Assembly: GCA_016208905.1 (NCBI GenBank)
Contig: JACQXG010000033.1
Coordinates: 1 to 47,156 of the forward strand
DNA length: 47,156 nt
Source of the DNA: Nitrospirota bacterium
Lineage (GTDB): Bacteria; Nitrospirota; Thermodesulfovibrionia; UBA6902
Direction: 5' to 3'
The translations under genes were made by a program, and so were the position numbers. How positions within the stretch are numbered: the first letter of the stretch is position 1; each line of letters starts with the position of its first letter. Below the pieces are notes generated by a model. The model was given only the letters and a program-made list of their open reading frames with translations. It had not been told where the DNA came from and did not search any database. Positions 33,273-41,201 of this stretch are shown piece by piece.

Positions 33273-33710
33273 ATGCAGCCTCTACGTAGAATCCTCGGAG
33301 AATTCATCAATGATTTTGGCATAGAAAGCGGAATTGTTCTTAATGCCGTCAGAAGTAAATGGGCCGATATCGTAGGACCACCTATTGCCGTACATACTTT
33401 CCCAGATACAATCAGAGGCAAAGTGCTTACCATAATTGTTGATACCCCGCAATGGATGCACCACCTTGGTTTTTTTAAAGAGGACATTTCTGAAAAACTT
33501 AAGTCTTGTAAAATAGACGAGATTCGTTTCAGGCTGGGCAGATTACCTGAAAAAATTAATAAACAGGCCTTGGAAGAGAATGTCCAGCTGTCGGACGAGG
33601 ATTTGCGGTACCTGGAAAATACTCTTAAAAATATTGAAGACGAGGGCCTAAAGGAAGCATTTAAAAAACTGATTATACACGGACTGACTAAAGGGAAGAT
33701 AAAAAGTTAA
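33273..33710 (+). CDS. DUF721 (DciA-like) family protein
   Basis: 145 residues. The N-terminal ~90 residues fit the DUF721/DciA domain: LRRILGEFINDFGIESGIVLNAVRSKWADIVGPPIAVHTFP (key block W-A-D-I-V-G at ~30-35), then RGKVLTIIVDTPQWMHHLGF and IRFRLG. DciA domains load the replicative helicase DnaB in bacteria that lack DnaC. The C-terminal ~45 residues (LSDEDLRYLENTLKNIEDEGLKEAF) form a helical extension common in this family. It converges on clpX. Confidence 0.8.
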   Translation: MQPLRRILGEFINDFGIESGIVLNAVRSKWADIVGPPIAVHTFPDTIRGKVLTIIVDTPQWMHHLGFFKEDISEKLKSCKIDEIRFRLGRLPEKINKQALEENVQLSDEDLRYLENTLKNIEDEGLKEAFKKLIIHGLTKGKIKS

Positions 33711-33754
33711 TCGTTATAGTTACTCGAATAACTTGTAACGAATAACAGAATGCT

Positions 33755-35011
33755 TTATGCTGACTCAGCCTTTTCTTCGTAAGTGAGGATAGGTTTCCCC
33801 TTCTTGTTTATCACATCATCTGTTATGACGCATTCTCTGATATTGCTCTGAGAGGGTATTTCATACATGACATCAAGCATGACTTCTTCAAGGATGGCCC
33901 TTAAGCCGCGTGCCCCGGTTTTGCGCTTTACCGCTTCTTTAGCTATTGCAGAACAGGCCTTGTCCGTAAATTTCAGTTTTACATTGTCAAAAGAAAGCAG
34001 CTTTTGATACTGTTTTGCAAGCGCATTCTTCGGTTCTGTGAGTATTCTCACCAGGGCTGATTCCCCCAGTTCTTCCAGTGTTGCAACAACGGGAAGCCGG
34101 CCGACAAATTCCGGAATAAGGCCGTATTTAATAAGGTCCTGAGGCAGCACCATTTTAAACGTCTCTCCAATATTCTTTCTGCTTGTAATAGACGGCTCAG
34201 ATCCGAAGCCAACAATTTTCTTTCCTATTCTCTCATCTATTATTTTTTCAAGACCTACGAAGGCCCCGCCGCATATAAATAATATATTAGTTGTATTGAC
34301 CTGAATAAATTCCTGCTGGGGATGTTTTCTTCCCCCCTGTGGTGGAATATTTGCAATGGTGCCTTCGATTAACTTTAAAAGCGCCTGCTGGACCCCTTCG
34401 CCGGATACATCTCTTGTGATGGACACATTTTCGGTTTTGCGGCTTATCTTATCTATCTCATCAATATATATTATGCCCCGTTGGGCCCTTTCCACATCGT
34501 GGTCCGCTGCCTGCAGGAGTTTGAGTATTATATTTTCGACATCCTCCCCCACATATCCGGCCTCTGTAAGGGTTGTAGCATCGGCAATAGTAAATGGTAC
34601 GTCAAGTATCCTTGCCAGTGTCTGCGCAAGAATGGTCTTTCCGGTACCCGTAGGTCCTATAAGGATGATATTGCTCTTTTGAAGTTCAACTTCAGACTGT
34701 TTTGGGTTGTTTATTCTTTTATAGTGATTGTGTACAGCTACTGCAAGAACCTTTTTTGCCAGGTCCTGTTCAATAACATAATCATCTAGAAAGCTTTTTA
34801 TTTCTTTTGGCGTAGGAAGTTTCCGTGATATGTTGACATCAAATGCGGGCTCGAATTCCTCAGACATTATTTCATTACAGAGACCCACACACTCATCACA
34901 TATATAAACTGTTGGACCGGCTATAAGCTTTCTGACCTCTTTTTGCCCTTTGCCGCAAAAAGAACATTTAAGCAGTTCATCATTTTGTTTTGTCATTTTT
35001 TTATCTTTCAT
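33755..35011 (-). CDS. clpX: ATP-dependent protease ATP-binding subunit ClpX
   Basis: 418 residues. The N-terminal C4 zinc-binding domain is [13 protein letters not shown]...CDEC (residues ~16-41). The AAA+ domain has Walker [13 protein letters not shown] (~118-129), Walker [12 protein letters not shown] and the arginine-finger region FVGRLPV. An in-frame ATG six codons in ([14 protein letters not shown]) may be the true start. It unfolds substrates for ClpP, whose gene lies 11 bases upstream in the same operon. Confidence 0.97.
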   Translation of the reverse strand: MKDKKMTKQNDELLKCSFCGKGQKEVRKLIAGPTVYICDECVGLCNEIMSEEFEPAFDVNISRKLPTPKEIKSFLDDYVIEQDLAKKVLAVAVHNHYKRINNPKQSEVELQKSNIILIGPTGTGKTILAQTLARILDVPFTIADATTLTEAGYVGEDVENIILKLLQAADHDVERAQRGIIYIDEIDKISRKTENVSITRDVSGEGVQQALLKLIEGTIANIPPQGGRKHPQQEFIQVNTTNILFICGGAFVGLEKIIDERIGKKIVGFGSEPSITSRKNIGETFKMVLPQDLIKYGLIPEFVGRLPVVATLEELGESALVRILTEPKNALAKQYQKLLSFDNVKLKFTDKACSAIAKEAVKRKTGARGLRAILEEVMLDVMYEIPSQSNIRECVITDDVINKKGKPILTYEEKAESA

Positions 35012-35022
35012 TTATTGCACTG

Positions 35023-35610
35023 TTATTTTTTCATTGATTCTATTACTTCATCCACGAGACCGTATTCTTTGGCCTCCGGAGCTGACATGAAGTAATCTCT
35101 CTCTGTATCGGTCTGAATTTTTTCAAAAGGCTGTCCGGTATGCTTTGCAATAATAGTACTAAGATTTTCTTTCATTTTTAAAATTTCTTTTGCATGAATT
35201 TCAACATCCGTAGCCTGCCCGTGAAAGCCTCCTATCGGCTGGTGTATCATCAGGCGGGAATGGGGAAGGGCAAAACGTTTCCCTTTTGTGCCGGCAGTCA
35301 GCAGGAGCGCTCCCATGCTTGCCGCCTGTCCTAAACAGTATGTGGAAATATCAGGCTTGATATATTGCATGGTGTCATAAATAGCAAGGCCGGATGTAAC
35401 AACTCCCCCAGGTGAATTTATATAGATATGAATGTCCTTTTCATGGTCCTCGGTCTGCAGAAACAGCAGCTGGGCAATGACAGTGTTTGCCAGATTATCG
35501 TCTATCGGGCTTCCTATAAAAACAATCCTGTCTTTCAGGAGCCTTGAATATATATCATATGCCCTTTCTGACCTTCCGGTTTGTTCTATTACCATGGGAA
35601 TCAAAGTCAT
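35023..35610 (-). CDS. clpP: ATP-dependent Clp protease proteolytic subunit
   Basis: 195 residues, normal length. Catalytic triad segments: Ser in [15 protein letters not shown] (~residue 98), His in [13 protein letters not shown] (~123), Asp in the ERDYFMSA region (~172). The N-terminus [25 protein letters not shown] is typical. It forms the protease chamber for ClpX. A TATAAT (35647-35652, minus strand) just past the hairpin after tig could provide its own promoter. Confidence 0.97.
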   Translation of the reverse strand: MTLIPMVIEQTGRSERAYDIYSRLLKDRIVFIGSPIDDNLANTVIAQLLFLQTEDHEKDIHIYINSPGGVVTSGLAIYDTMQYIKPDISTYCLGQAASMGALLLTAGTKGKRFALPHSRLMIHQPIGGFHGQATDVEIHAKEILKMKENLSTIIAKHTGQPFEKIQTDTERDYFMSAPEAKEYGLVDEVIESMKK

Positions 35611-35646
35611 TTTATCTCCTCTATATAATTTGATAACTTAATACTT

Positions 35647-35652
35647 ATTATA
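35647..35652 (-). promoter_or_regulatory. Possible -10 box for clpP
   Basis: Minus-strand TATAAT about 36 bases before the clpP ATG and directly after the hairpin at 35658-35685. The -35 region falls within the hairpin and is weak, so this is tentative. Confidence 0.3.
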
Positions 35653-35657
35653 TACGA

Positions 35658-35685
35658 GTAGAGGCATATAGTAATATGCCTCTAC
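35658..35685. terminator. Perfect 12-bp hairpin between tig and clpP
   Basis: GTAGAGGCATAT (35658-35669) and ATATGCCTCTAC (35674-35685) form a 12-bp stem with a 4-base loop. On the plus strand a T-run (ATTTTTT) follows, so it is an intrinsic terminator in that direction. On the minus strand, the direction of the genes, it follows the tig stop by 6 bases without a T-run and may only attenuate read-through to clpP. Confidence 0.65.
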
Positions 35686-35691
35686 AATTTT

Positions 35692-36960
35692 TTATTGTAT
35701 GGTGGCTTTCCCCAGTATGAAATCCAGAACCTTATCAGCAAATAATCTGCTCTTCAATGCTTCCATAGATCCTTCTCTTACAGCATACAATTTTGTGACC
35801 TCTTCGGGCTTGAGGTTGTTGCGGGCCGCTATCTCATCGATAGCTGCTTTAATATCATCATCACTGACTGTAATGTTTTCCTTTTTACCGATTGCTTCCA
35901 GCAGGAGTACGCTTTTTACATTGTCCCTTGCCTGTGATTCAAATTCTTTTTTTAATTCTTCATCCGGCCTGACTTCTCTATTTTTTCTCGCCGCATTTTC
36001 CTTTTCATGATGGATAATGGACTCTATTTCTCCCCGCACCATGGAGAAAGGCACATCAAAATCATGTCTCTTTATAAGAGTGTTTAAAATTTCTTTTTTA
36101 TACTCCATGTTAATCTCACCGTCTTTCCTTTTAGCGAGATTTTCACGGATCTTTTTTCTAAGTTCGTCCATGGTGCTGCAATCAGCGCTCTGTGCAAGTT
36201 CATCGTCAACTGGCGGAAGATTCTTCTTTTTGGCCTCGGTGATCAAAAGCTTAAACAACACTTCCTTCCCTGCAAGAGTCTTGTTCGGATGATCACTTTC
36301 GAAATTCATCTTGAGCTCAACTGTTTCATCCTTTTTTTTCCCTGTTAATGCCTCGCTGAACTCTTTGGGCATATCCGCTGATCCCAGGACCAGGGGATAT
36401 TCCTTATAAGACAACTCATTTATTAACTGACCATCAATAAATGCATCACTGGTTATTATTGCCATATCGCCTTCTTTCAGTTCATCTTCTGATACTGAAT
36501 AAAGGGCTTTGTTTTCCTGGAGTAATTTGATGGACTTTTCAACTGACTCTTCTTCAATTAAAAACGTTTCTTTCTTTAAGGTAATCCCCTCATAATTTAT
36601 GTTTTCTATTTCAGGTTTTATTTCAACGGTTACAGTAAATAAAAGAGGCTGGCCCTCTTTCAGCTCTATCTTGTCGTCAATATCAGGATAGTTGACAGGT
36701 TCCACTTCTGCTTCCTTGATTGCCTCCATATAAAACCGGGGGACAACCTTCTCAATAACCTCTGCTTCGACTCTTTTACAGAACTTCTTCACAAGAATAG
36801 CGTGAGGTACTTTTCCCGGTCTGAATCCGGGAATTTTGGTTGTTGTCCTTATTTCATTATATAAGGCAGCGGTTTCCGACTGAATAACTTCTGAAGGAAT
36901 ATTAATTCTAAGCCTTCTGATTGTAGGTGAAACTTTTTCAACTTCCTGGAGCATATACAC
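35692..36960 (-). CDS. tig: Trigger factor, ribosome-associated chaperone and prolyl isomerase
   Basis: 422 residues. The N-terminal ribosome-binding domain contains the family signature PGFRPGKVPHAILVKKF (residues ~45-61). The central FKBP-like region (~150-240; EGDMAIITSDAFIDG) and the helical C-terminal arms (SMVRGEIESIIHHEKENAARKN) follow. An ATG two codons inside may be the actual start. The tig-clpP-clpX order is widely conserved and links folding to proteolysis. Confidence 0.96.
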   Translation of the reverse strand: MYMLQEVEKVSPTIRRLRINIPSEVIQSETAALYNEIRTTTKIPGFRPGKVPHAILVKKFCKRVEAEVIEKVVPRFYMEAIKEAEVEPVNYPDIDDKIELKEGQPLLFTVTVEIKPEIENINYEGITLKKETFLIEEESVEKSIKLLQENKALYSVSEDELKEGDMAIITSDAFIDGQLINELSYKEYPLVLGSADMPKEFSEALTGKKKDETVELKMNFESDHPNKTLAGKEVLFKLLITEAKKKNLPPVDDELAQSADCSTMDELRKKIRENLAKRKDGEINMEYKKEILNTLIKRHDFDVPFSMVRGEIESIIHHEKENAARKNREVRPDEELKKEFESQARDNVKSVLLLEAIGKKENITVSDDDIKAAIDEIAARNNLKPEEVTKLYAVREGSMEALKSRLFADKVLDFILGKATIQ

Positions 36961-37008
36961 CTCATAATATTTTGATTTTGCATATATTGTTTAGAATTAT
37001 ACGGTCTT

Positions 37009-37278
37009 TTAGTAAGGAATTACAACGTCATATTCAGAAAGCATGTCAGCAATATCTTCTGTGGTCTTCCGCTCACAATGGTTTCCCGGATTGTTAGAAA
37101 ATATTTTTACATTAAGATCAGACAACATCTGTAAATTAGTATCTATTTCCTCATCCGTTTCCAATATGTCATCCATAATAAAAACATTAACTATGTCATT
37201 TGACAAAGTGGCACCTACAGCCATCCTTAATGCTTCGTGTTTTCTGTCTCTGACGAGTATAGCGATCTTCTTTGCCAT
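37009..37278 (-). CDS. Small DsrE/TusD-like family protein
   Basis: 89 residues. The N-terminus KKIAILVRDRKHEALRMAVGATLSNDIVNVFIMDDIL has the beta-alpha-beta pattern of DsrE/DsrF-like proteins (strand, loop, amphipathic helix, VNVFIMDD strand), and the C-terminus DMLSEYDVVIPY completes the fold. No catalytic Cys of the TusD type is seen (one Cys in NHCERKT). The family often takes part in sulfur relay, but this member may be only a fold relative. It is 48 bases upstream of tig on the same strand, so probably co-transcribed. Confidence 0.6.
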   Translation of the reverse strand: MAKKIAILVRDRKHEALRMAVGATLSNDIVNVFIMDDILETDEEIDTNLQMLSDLNVKIFSNNPGNHCERKTTEDIADMLSEYDVVIPY

Positions 37279-37302
37279 TATTAATTACATTAATTTCATT
37301 TA

Positions 37303-37331
37303 TTGCAGTATATGATGCTGTATATTATAAT
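37303..37331 (+). promoter_or_regulatory. Promoter candidate for the GT2-radical SAM-glmU genes
   Basis: TTGCAG (37303-37308), 17-base spacer, perfect TATAAT (37326-37331). This would give a ~60-base leader before the GT2 ATG at 37397. Confidence 0.5.
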
Positions 37332-37396
37332 GATAATTTGCTAAATTTACTATGAAGTATAAGACACAAAAAGGAACGGTTTCAAGTAAATAAGTT

Positions 37397-38467
37397 ATGG
37401 AGAAAAAAATATCGATTGTTATTCCTAACTACAATAAGGCGGAGACTATAGGCAAATGCCTTGAGGCAGCGTTTTCATCAGATTATAATAATTATGAAGT
37501 TATAGTTGTTGACGATTATTCGGACGACAACTCAGTTGAGATAATAAAAAAATTTCCCTGCAAACTGATATGCCTTGAGAGCCGGTCCGGCACTTCAATA
37601 GCGAGGAACACCGGCGCACTTAACAGCAGCGGCGATGTCATATTTTTTATAGACGCGGACTGTCTTGTCCTTAAAGACACTCTTTCCATTATTAATGAAA
37701 CATTAGTTAAGAGAGGGAGTGAATTTGTTATAGGCGGCACTTATACGAGAATACCTTATGATAAGAGGTTCTGCAGCATTTTTCAGTCAATCTTTGTCAA
37801 TTACTTTGAAACCAAGGAGCTTGAAGCAGTTGATTATATAGCTGCTCACGCATTGATTATTGATGCCCGGATATTCAGGAGCAGCGGGGGGTTCCCGGAT
37901 TTTTTCCTTCCGATAATTGAAGATGTTGCGTTTGGACACAAGCTCAGAAAATTAGGGTACAAATTAATAATGAATCCTGAAATACAGGTCCAGCATATCT
38001 TTGATTTTACATTGTGGAAGTCATTGAGAAACGCATTTAAGAAATCCGTTAACTGGTGTCTCTACTCTTTAAAAAACAAGGACCTGCTTGTTGATTCCGG
38101 CTGTGCCTCGATTGAGCTTAAGGCCAATGTTGCATTAAATTCATTCAGTCTGCTCTCATTAATTTTATGGGTATTTGTACAAAAACCTTTATTCTTATTT
38201 CTCCTGCCCATGTCCTTCCTCTTGAATGCCTTTATAAACAGGGGATTGTTAAAGGCTTTCTATGACGCAAAAGGGGCCTTATTTGCCGGGCTGGCTTTTT
38301 CCTACTACACAATAGTTTATCCATTCCCGATAGGACTTGCCACAATTACGGCAACAGCCAGGCATCTGCTTAGCAAAAATAAGGATAAAAATAAGTACGC
38401 AGGGCGTACCTGTCAATACGGGACCGCTAAACCTGCTTTAGATTGTACAGATGGCCGCAGTAAATAG
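37397..38467 (+). CDS. Glycosyltransferase family 2
   Basis: 356 residues. The GT-A fold is evident: ISIVIPNYNKAETIGKCL (residues ~5-22), VIVVDDYSDDNSVEI, TSIARNTGALNSSGDVIFFIDAD (the DAD at the end binds the metal and the sugar nucleotide) and a later EDVAFGHKLRKLGY acceptor-site motif. Two hydrophobic segments near the C-terminus (~245-300) suggest membrane attachment. It lies 7 bases before a radical SAM gene. The likely role is transfer of a sugar to a lipid-linked acceptor. Start: no strong ribosome-binding site is visible. Confidence 0.88.
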   Translation: MEKKISIVIPNYNKAETIGKCLEAAFSSDYNNYEVIVVDDYSDDNSVEIIKKFPCKLICLESRSGTSIARNTGALNSSGDVIFFIDADCLVLKDTLSIINETLVKRGSEFVIGGTYTRIPYDKRFCSIFQSIFVNYFETKELEAVDYIAAHALIIDARIFRSSGGFPDFFLPIIEDVAFGHKLRKLGYKLIMNPEIQVQHIFDFTLWKSLRNAFKKSVNWCLYSLKNKDLLVDSGCASIELKANVALNSFSLLSLILWVFVQKPLFLFLLPMSFLLNAFINRGLLKAFYDAKGALFAGLAFSYYTIVYPFPIGLATITATARHLLSKNKDKNKYAGRTCQYGTAKPALDCTDGRSK

Positions 38468-38474
38468 TTATTGA

Positions 38475-39545
38475 ATGTCCTATTCTCCTTTTTATCATCT
38501 AGGTTCTGTTCTCTGGAAGCGCAGCCCCATTCAACTGACTTTCTTCCTTACCAGAAGGTGTAATGCCAAATGCTCGTTCTGTTTTTACCTTTCGGATAAA
38601 AATATCTCCAAAGATAATAAACCTGAAATCTCTCTTGATGAAGTTGAAAAAATCAGTTCATCACTGGGGAGGTTATTGTGGCTTGCATACTCCGGAGGTG
38701 AAATATTCCTCAGAGATGACATTGATGAAATAACAAAGATTTTTTATAAAAAAACCAGGCCGGCTATCATACTCTTTTCCTCTAATGGTTTACTTACTGA
38801 GGTTATAAGAAAAAAAATTGAAATAATTCTCGACAGCTGCAAACAAAGCACAATCGTCGTGAAGCTTTCCCTGGATGGTACAGAAAGCCTGCATGACTCC
38901 ATCAGAGGACAGGGCAGTTTTCAGAAGACCATAAAGACATATATGGCGCTTGGAGAATTGCTGGATAAATACCCTAACTTTGAGATAGGCATAAATACCG
39001 TGTTCTGCTCCGCAAATCAGGACAGAATGGATGATATTATCGAATATGTAAAAGTATTGGATAAAATCAAAACTCATACGGTATCACTTGTCCGGGGAAA
39101 GGGGCTGAAAGAAATTGATATTGAAAAATATCATGTAACTATCAATAAACTGGCTGAGAACCTCAGAAAAAAGACAACGAGTATATATCGTTTTAAGGGT
39201 GCGAGGATCAAGGCAGCCCAGGACATATTGCAGCGACGTCTTATATACGAGACCGAGACAAAAAGAAAACAATTGATTGATTGTTATGCAGGCAGGTTGA
39301 ATCTGGTCCTGACGGAAGCGGGAGATCTATATCCCTGTGAATCTTTCACAAAAAAAATGGGTAACGTAAGGGACAGTGAATATGATATAAAAAAAATATT
39401 AAGGTCCGAACAGGCGCTAAATATACTCGGCTCCATCAGGGACAGCGGCTGTTTCTGCTCACACGAATGCTATCTTATGACAAATATTTTATTTAATTTC
39501 CGAATGTACCCGAAATTATTCAGAGAATATTTACAATTAGGCTAA
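38475..39545 (+). CDS. Radical SAM/SPASM-like enzyme
   Basis: 356 residues. The CxxxCxxC iron-sulfur motif is CNAKCSFC (residues ~29-36 in TRRCNAKCSFCFYLSD), followed by the SAM-binding GGE motif (AYSGGEIFLRDD). The C-terminal region has further cysteines (DCYAGRLNLVLTEAGDLYPCESF, then CFCSHEC), as in SPASM-type auxiliary-cluster domains. Such enzymes modify peptides, sugars or lipids by radical chemistry. Being directly behind a GT2 gene and in front of glmU, it may act on a sugar-containing envelope precursor, but the substrate cannot be read from the sequence. Confidence 0.88.
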   Translation: MSYSPFYHLGSVLWKRSPIQLTFFLTRRCNAKCSFCFYLSDKNISKDNKPEISLDEVEKISSSLGRLLWLAYSGGEIFLRDDIDEITKIFYKKTRPAIILFSSNGLLTEVIRKKIEIILDSCKQSTIVVKLSLDGTESLHDSIRGQGSFQKTIKTYMALGELLDKYPNFEIGINTVFCSANQDRMDDIIEYVKVLDKIKTHTVSLVRGKGLKEIDIEKYHVTINKLAENLRKKTTSIYRFKGARIKAAQDILQRRLIYETETKRKQLIDCYAGRLNLVLTEAGDLYPCESFTKKMGNVRDSEYDIKKILRSEQALNILGSIRDSGCFCSHECYLMTNILFNFRMYPKLFREYLQLG

Positions 39546-39586
39546 GATTTGAATTGCAATCATATAATAAGAGAGGTATCATTAGT

Positions 39587-40978
39587 ATGAATATGAACTT
39601 GACTGTAGTTATTTTGGCAGCGGGACTTGGCAAGAGGATGAAGTCCGAAACTCCAAAAGTCCTTCACAAAGCCCTTGGTAAACCCATGCTCCAGCATGTT
39701 ATTGATGCTGTAAGAACACTTAAACCCTCAAAGACAATAGTTGTGATAGGCAACGGCGCTGAACAAGTCAGGGAACAAATCGATGACAGCCGTCTGACTT
39801 TTGTACTCCAGAAAAAACTGCTTGGCACCGGCGATGCACTTTCGGTCGCTAAAAAAGAAATAAAAAAAGGCACCGTGCTTGTTGTCAATGGAGACTGCCC
39901 TCTAATAAGAGCTCAGACTCTAAAAAATCTATTAACAAAGCATAGGCGGCAAAATCATATGCTCTCTTTTCTGTCTTTTGTTGACAATACGATGCCGGGT
40001 TACGGAAGGATTTTTCGCGACGACAATGGCAGAGTTACGGGAATTGTTGAAGACAAGCATGCGACCTCAGATGAAAAGAATAAGTTCAATGAATTAAACG
40101 GCGGGGTATACGTAATGGAAACAGAAGCCCTCGATTTTCTAAGCATGATAAAAAAGAACCGTTCATCCGGCGAGTATTATCTTACCGACATCATAGGCAT
40201 CATTTCCAAAACCGGGAAAGGCATTGAGGCGTATGAATGCCCTTCAGAAGAGATACGCGGAGTAAATTCGAGGAAAGAACTTTATGAGATATCAAATATT
40301 CTCAATAAAAGGACCATCTCAAACCTGATGACAAAGGGAGTCACTTTTATTGAGCCTAATACTACACTGGTCCATGTATCAGTCTCCATAGGTAAGGACA
40401 CAATTATTTATCCTAATACTTATTTTGAAGGCAATACCTCGATTGGCCGGAATTGTACCATTTATCCCGGCGCCAGGATATGTGACAGCGCTATCGGGAA
40501 TGAAGTTACAGTCAAAGATAATTCCCTGATAGTAGAAAGCATGATTAAAGACCGGGCATCCATAGGCCCCTGTGCTCATGTGAGACCATCCAGCGTAATC
40601 GGCCTTGACGCAAAGATAGGCAATTTTGTCGAGGTCAAGAAAGCCAATATCGGAAAAGGAACAAAGGTATCTCATTTAACTTATCTGGGAGATGCCCGGA
40701 TCGGGCCGGGAGTAAACATTGGGGCCGGCACCATTACCTGTAATTATGATGGAAGAAATAAGTATGAAACTGTTATAGAATCCGGCGTCTTTATCGGGAG
40801 TGATTCCCAGCTGATTGCCCCTGTTACAATAGGCAAAAATGCCTTTGTGGCCGCGGGCTCTACTATCACTGACAATGTCCCATCCGGAGCACTTGCTATA
40901 AGCAGGACAAAACAGAAGAACATTGAAAACTGGAATAAAAGAAAGAAAATATCTAAGGGTAATAGAAAAAAACTCTAA
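39587..40978 (+). CDS. glmU: Bifunctional UDP-N-acetylglucosamine pyrophosphorylase / glucosamine-1-phosphate N-acetyltransferase
   Basis: 463 residues from the ATG at 39587, chosen for the GAGAGG ribosome-binding site (39571-39576) and because the family starts right before VVILAAGLGKRMKS; a TTG-initiated frame is open 11 codons further upstream. The uridylyltransferase domain has LAAGLGKRMKSETPK (residues ~8-22), VVNGDCPLI, NELNGGVY. The C-terminal left-handed beta-helix (~255-450) has hexapeptide repeats and the acetyl-CoA part (ARIGPGVNIGAGTITCNYDG, HVRPSS). It makes UDP-GlcNAc for peptidoglycan and lipid A. Confidence 0.95.
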   Translation: MNMNLTVVILAAGLGKRMKSETPKVLHKALGKPMLQHVIDAVRTLKPSKTIVVIGNGAEQVREQIDDSRLTFVLQKKLLGTGDALSVAKKEIKKGTVLVVNGDCPLIRAQTLKNLLTKHRRQNHMLSFLSFVDNTMPGYGRIFRDDNGRVTGIVEDKHATSDEKNKFNELNGGVYVMETEALDFLSMIKKNRSSGEYYLTDIIGIISKTGKGIEAYECPSEEIRGVNSRKELYEISNILNKRTISNLMTKGVTFIEPNTTLVHVSVSIGKDTIIYPNTYFEGNTSIGRNCTIYPGARICDSAIGNEVTVKDNSLIVESMIKDRASIGPCAHVRPSSVIGLDAKIGNFVEVKKANIGKGTKVSHLTYLGDARIGPGVNIGAGTITCNYDGRNKYETVIESGVFIGSDSQLIAPVTIGKNAFVAAGSTITDNVPSGALAISRTKQKNIENWNKRKKISKGNRKKL

Positions 40979-41201
40979 CCTTCGACTCCCTGACCCCTTG
41001 AATCCTCAAGATCGTTGCAACTTTTTCGGAGATGATCTTCTTGAAAAAACTTTACAGTCAATTAAAAAAAGCTATAAGAAATAGCAATAATTAATTAAAT
41101 AGTAGCAGTTCCTGTCCCGATTCTGATATACTGAGTATGCTGGTTTTACTAATTTCCCGCAGCATGTAAATCTACTTTAGAACTCTACTGAAGGGGAGAA
41201 A

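Noticed and set aside
33711-33754. Weak nested hairpin (CGTTA/TAACG, AGTTA/TAACT) between the convergent DUF721 and clpX genes.
   Set aside because: Two short 5-bp stems with bulges and no T-run; position suits a terminator but the evidence is too thin.
40979-41201. Possible word repeat (CCCTGACCCCTTGAATCC) and a 6-bp hairpin between glmU and the helicase gene.
   Set aside because: Only one arm is present and the stem is short; too weak to call a repeat or terminator.
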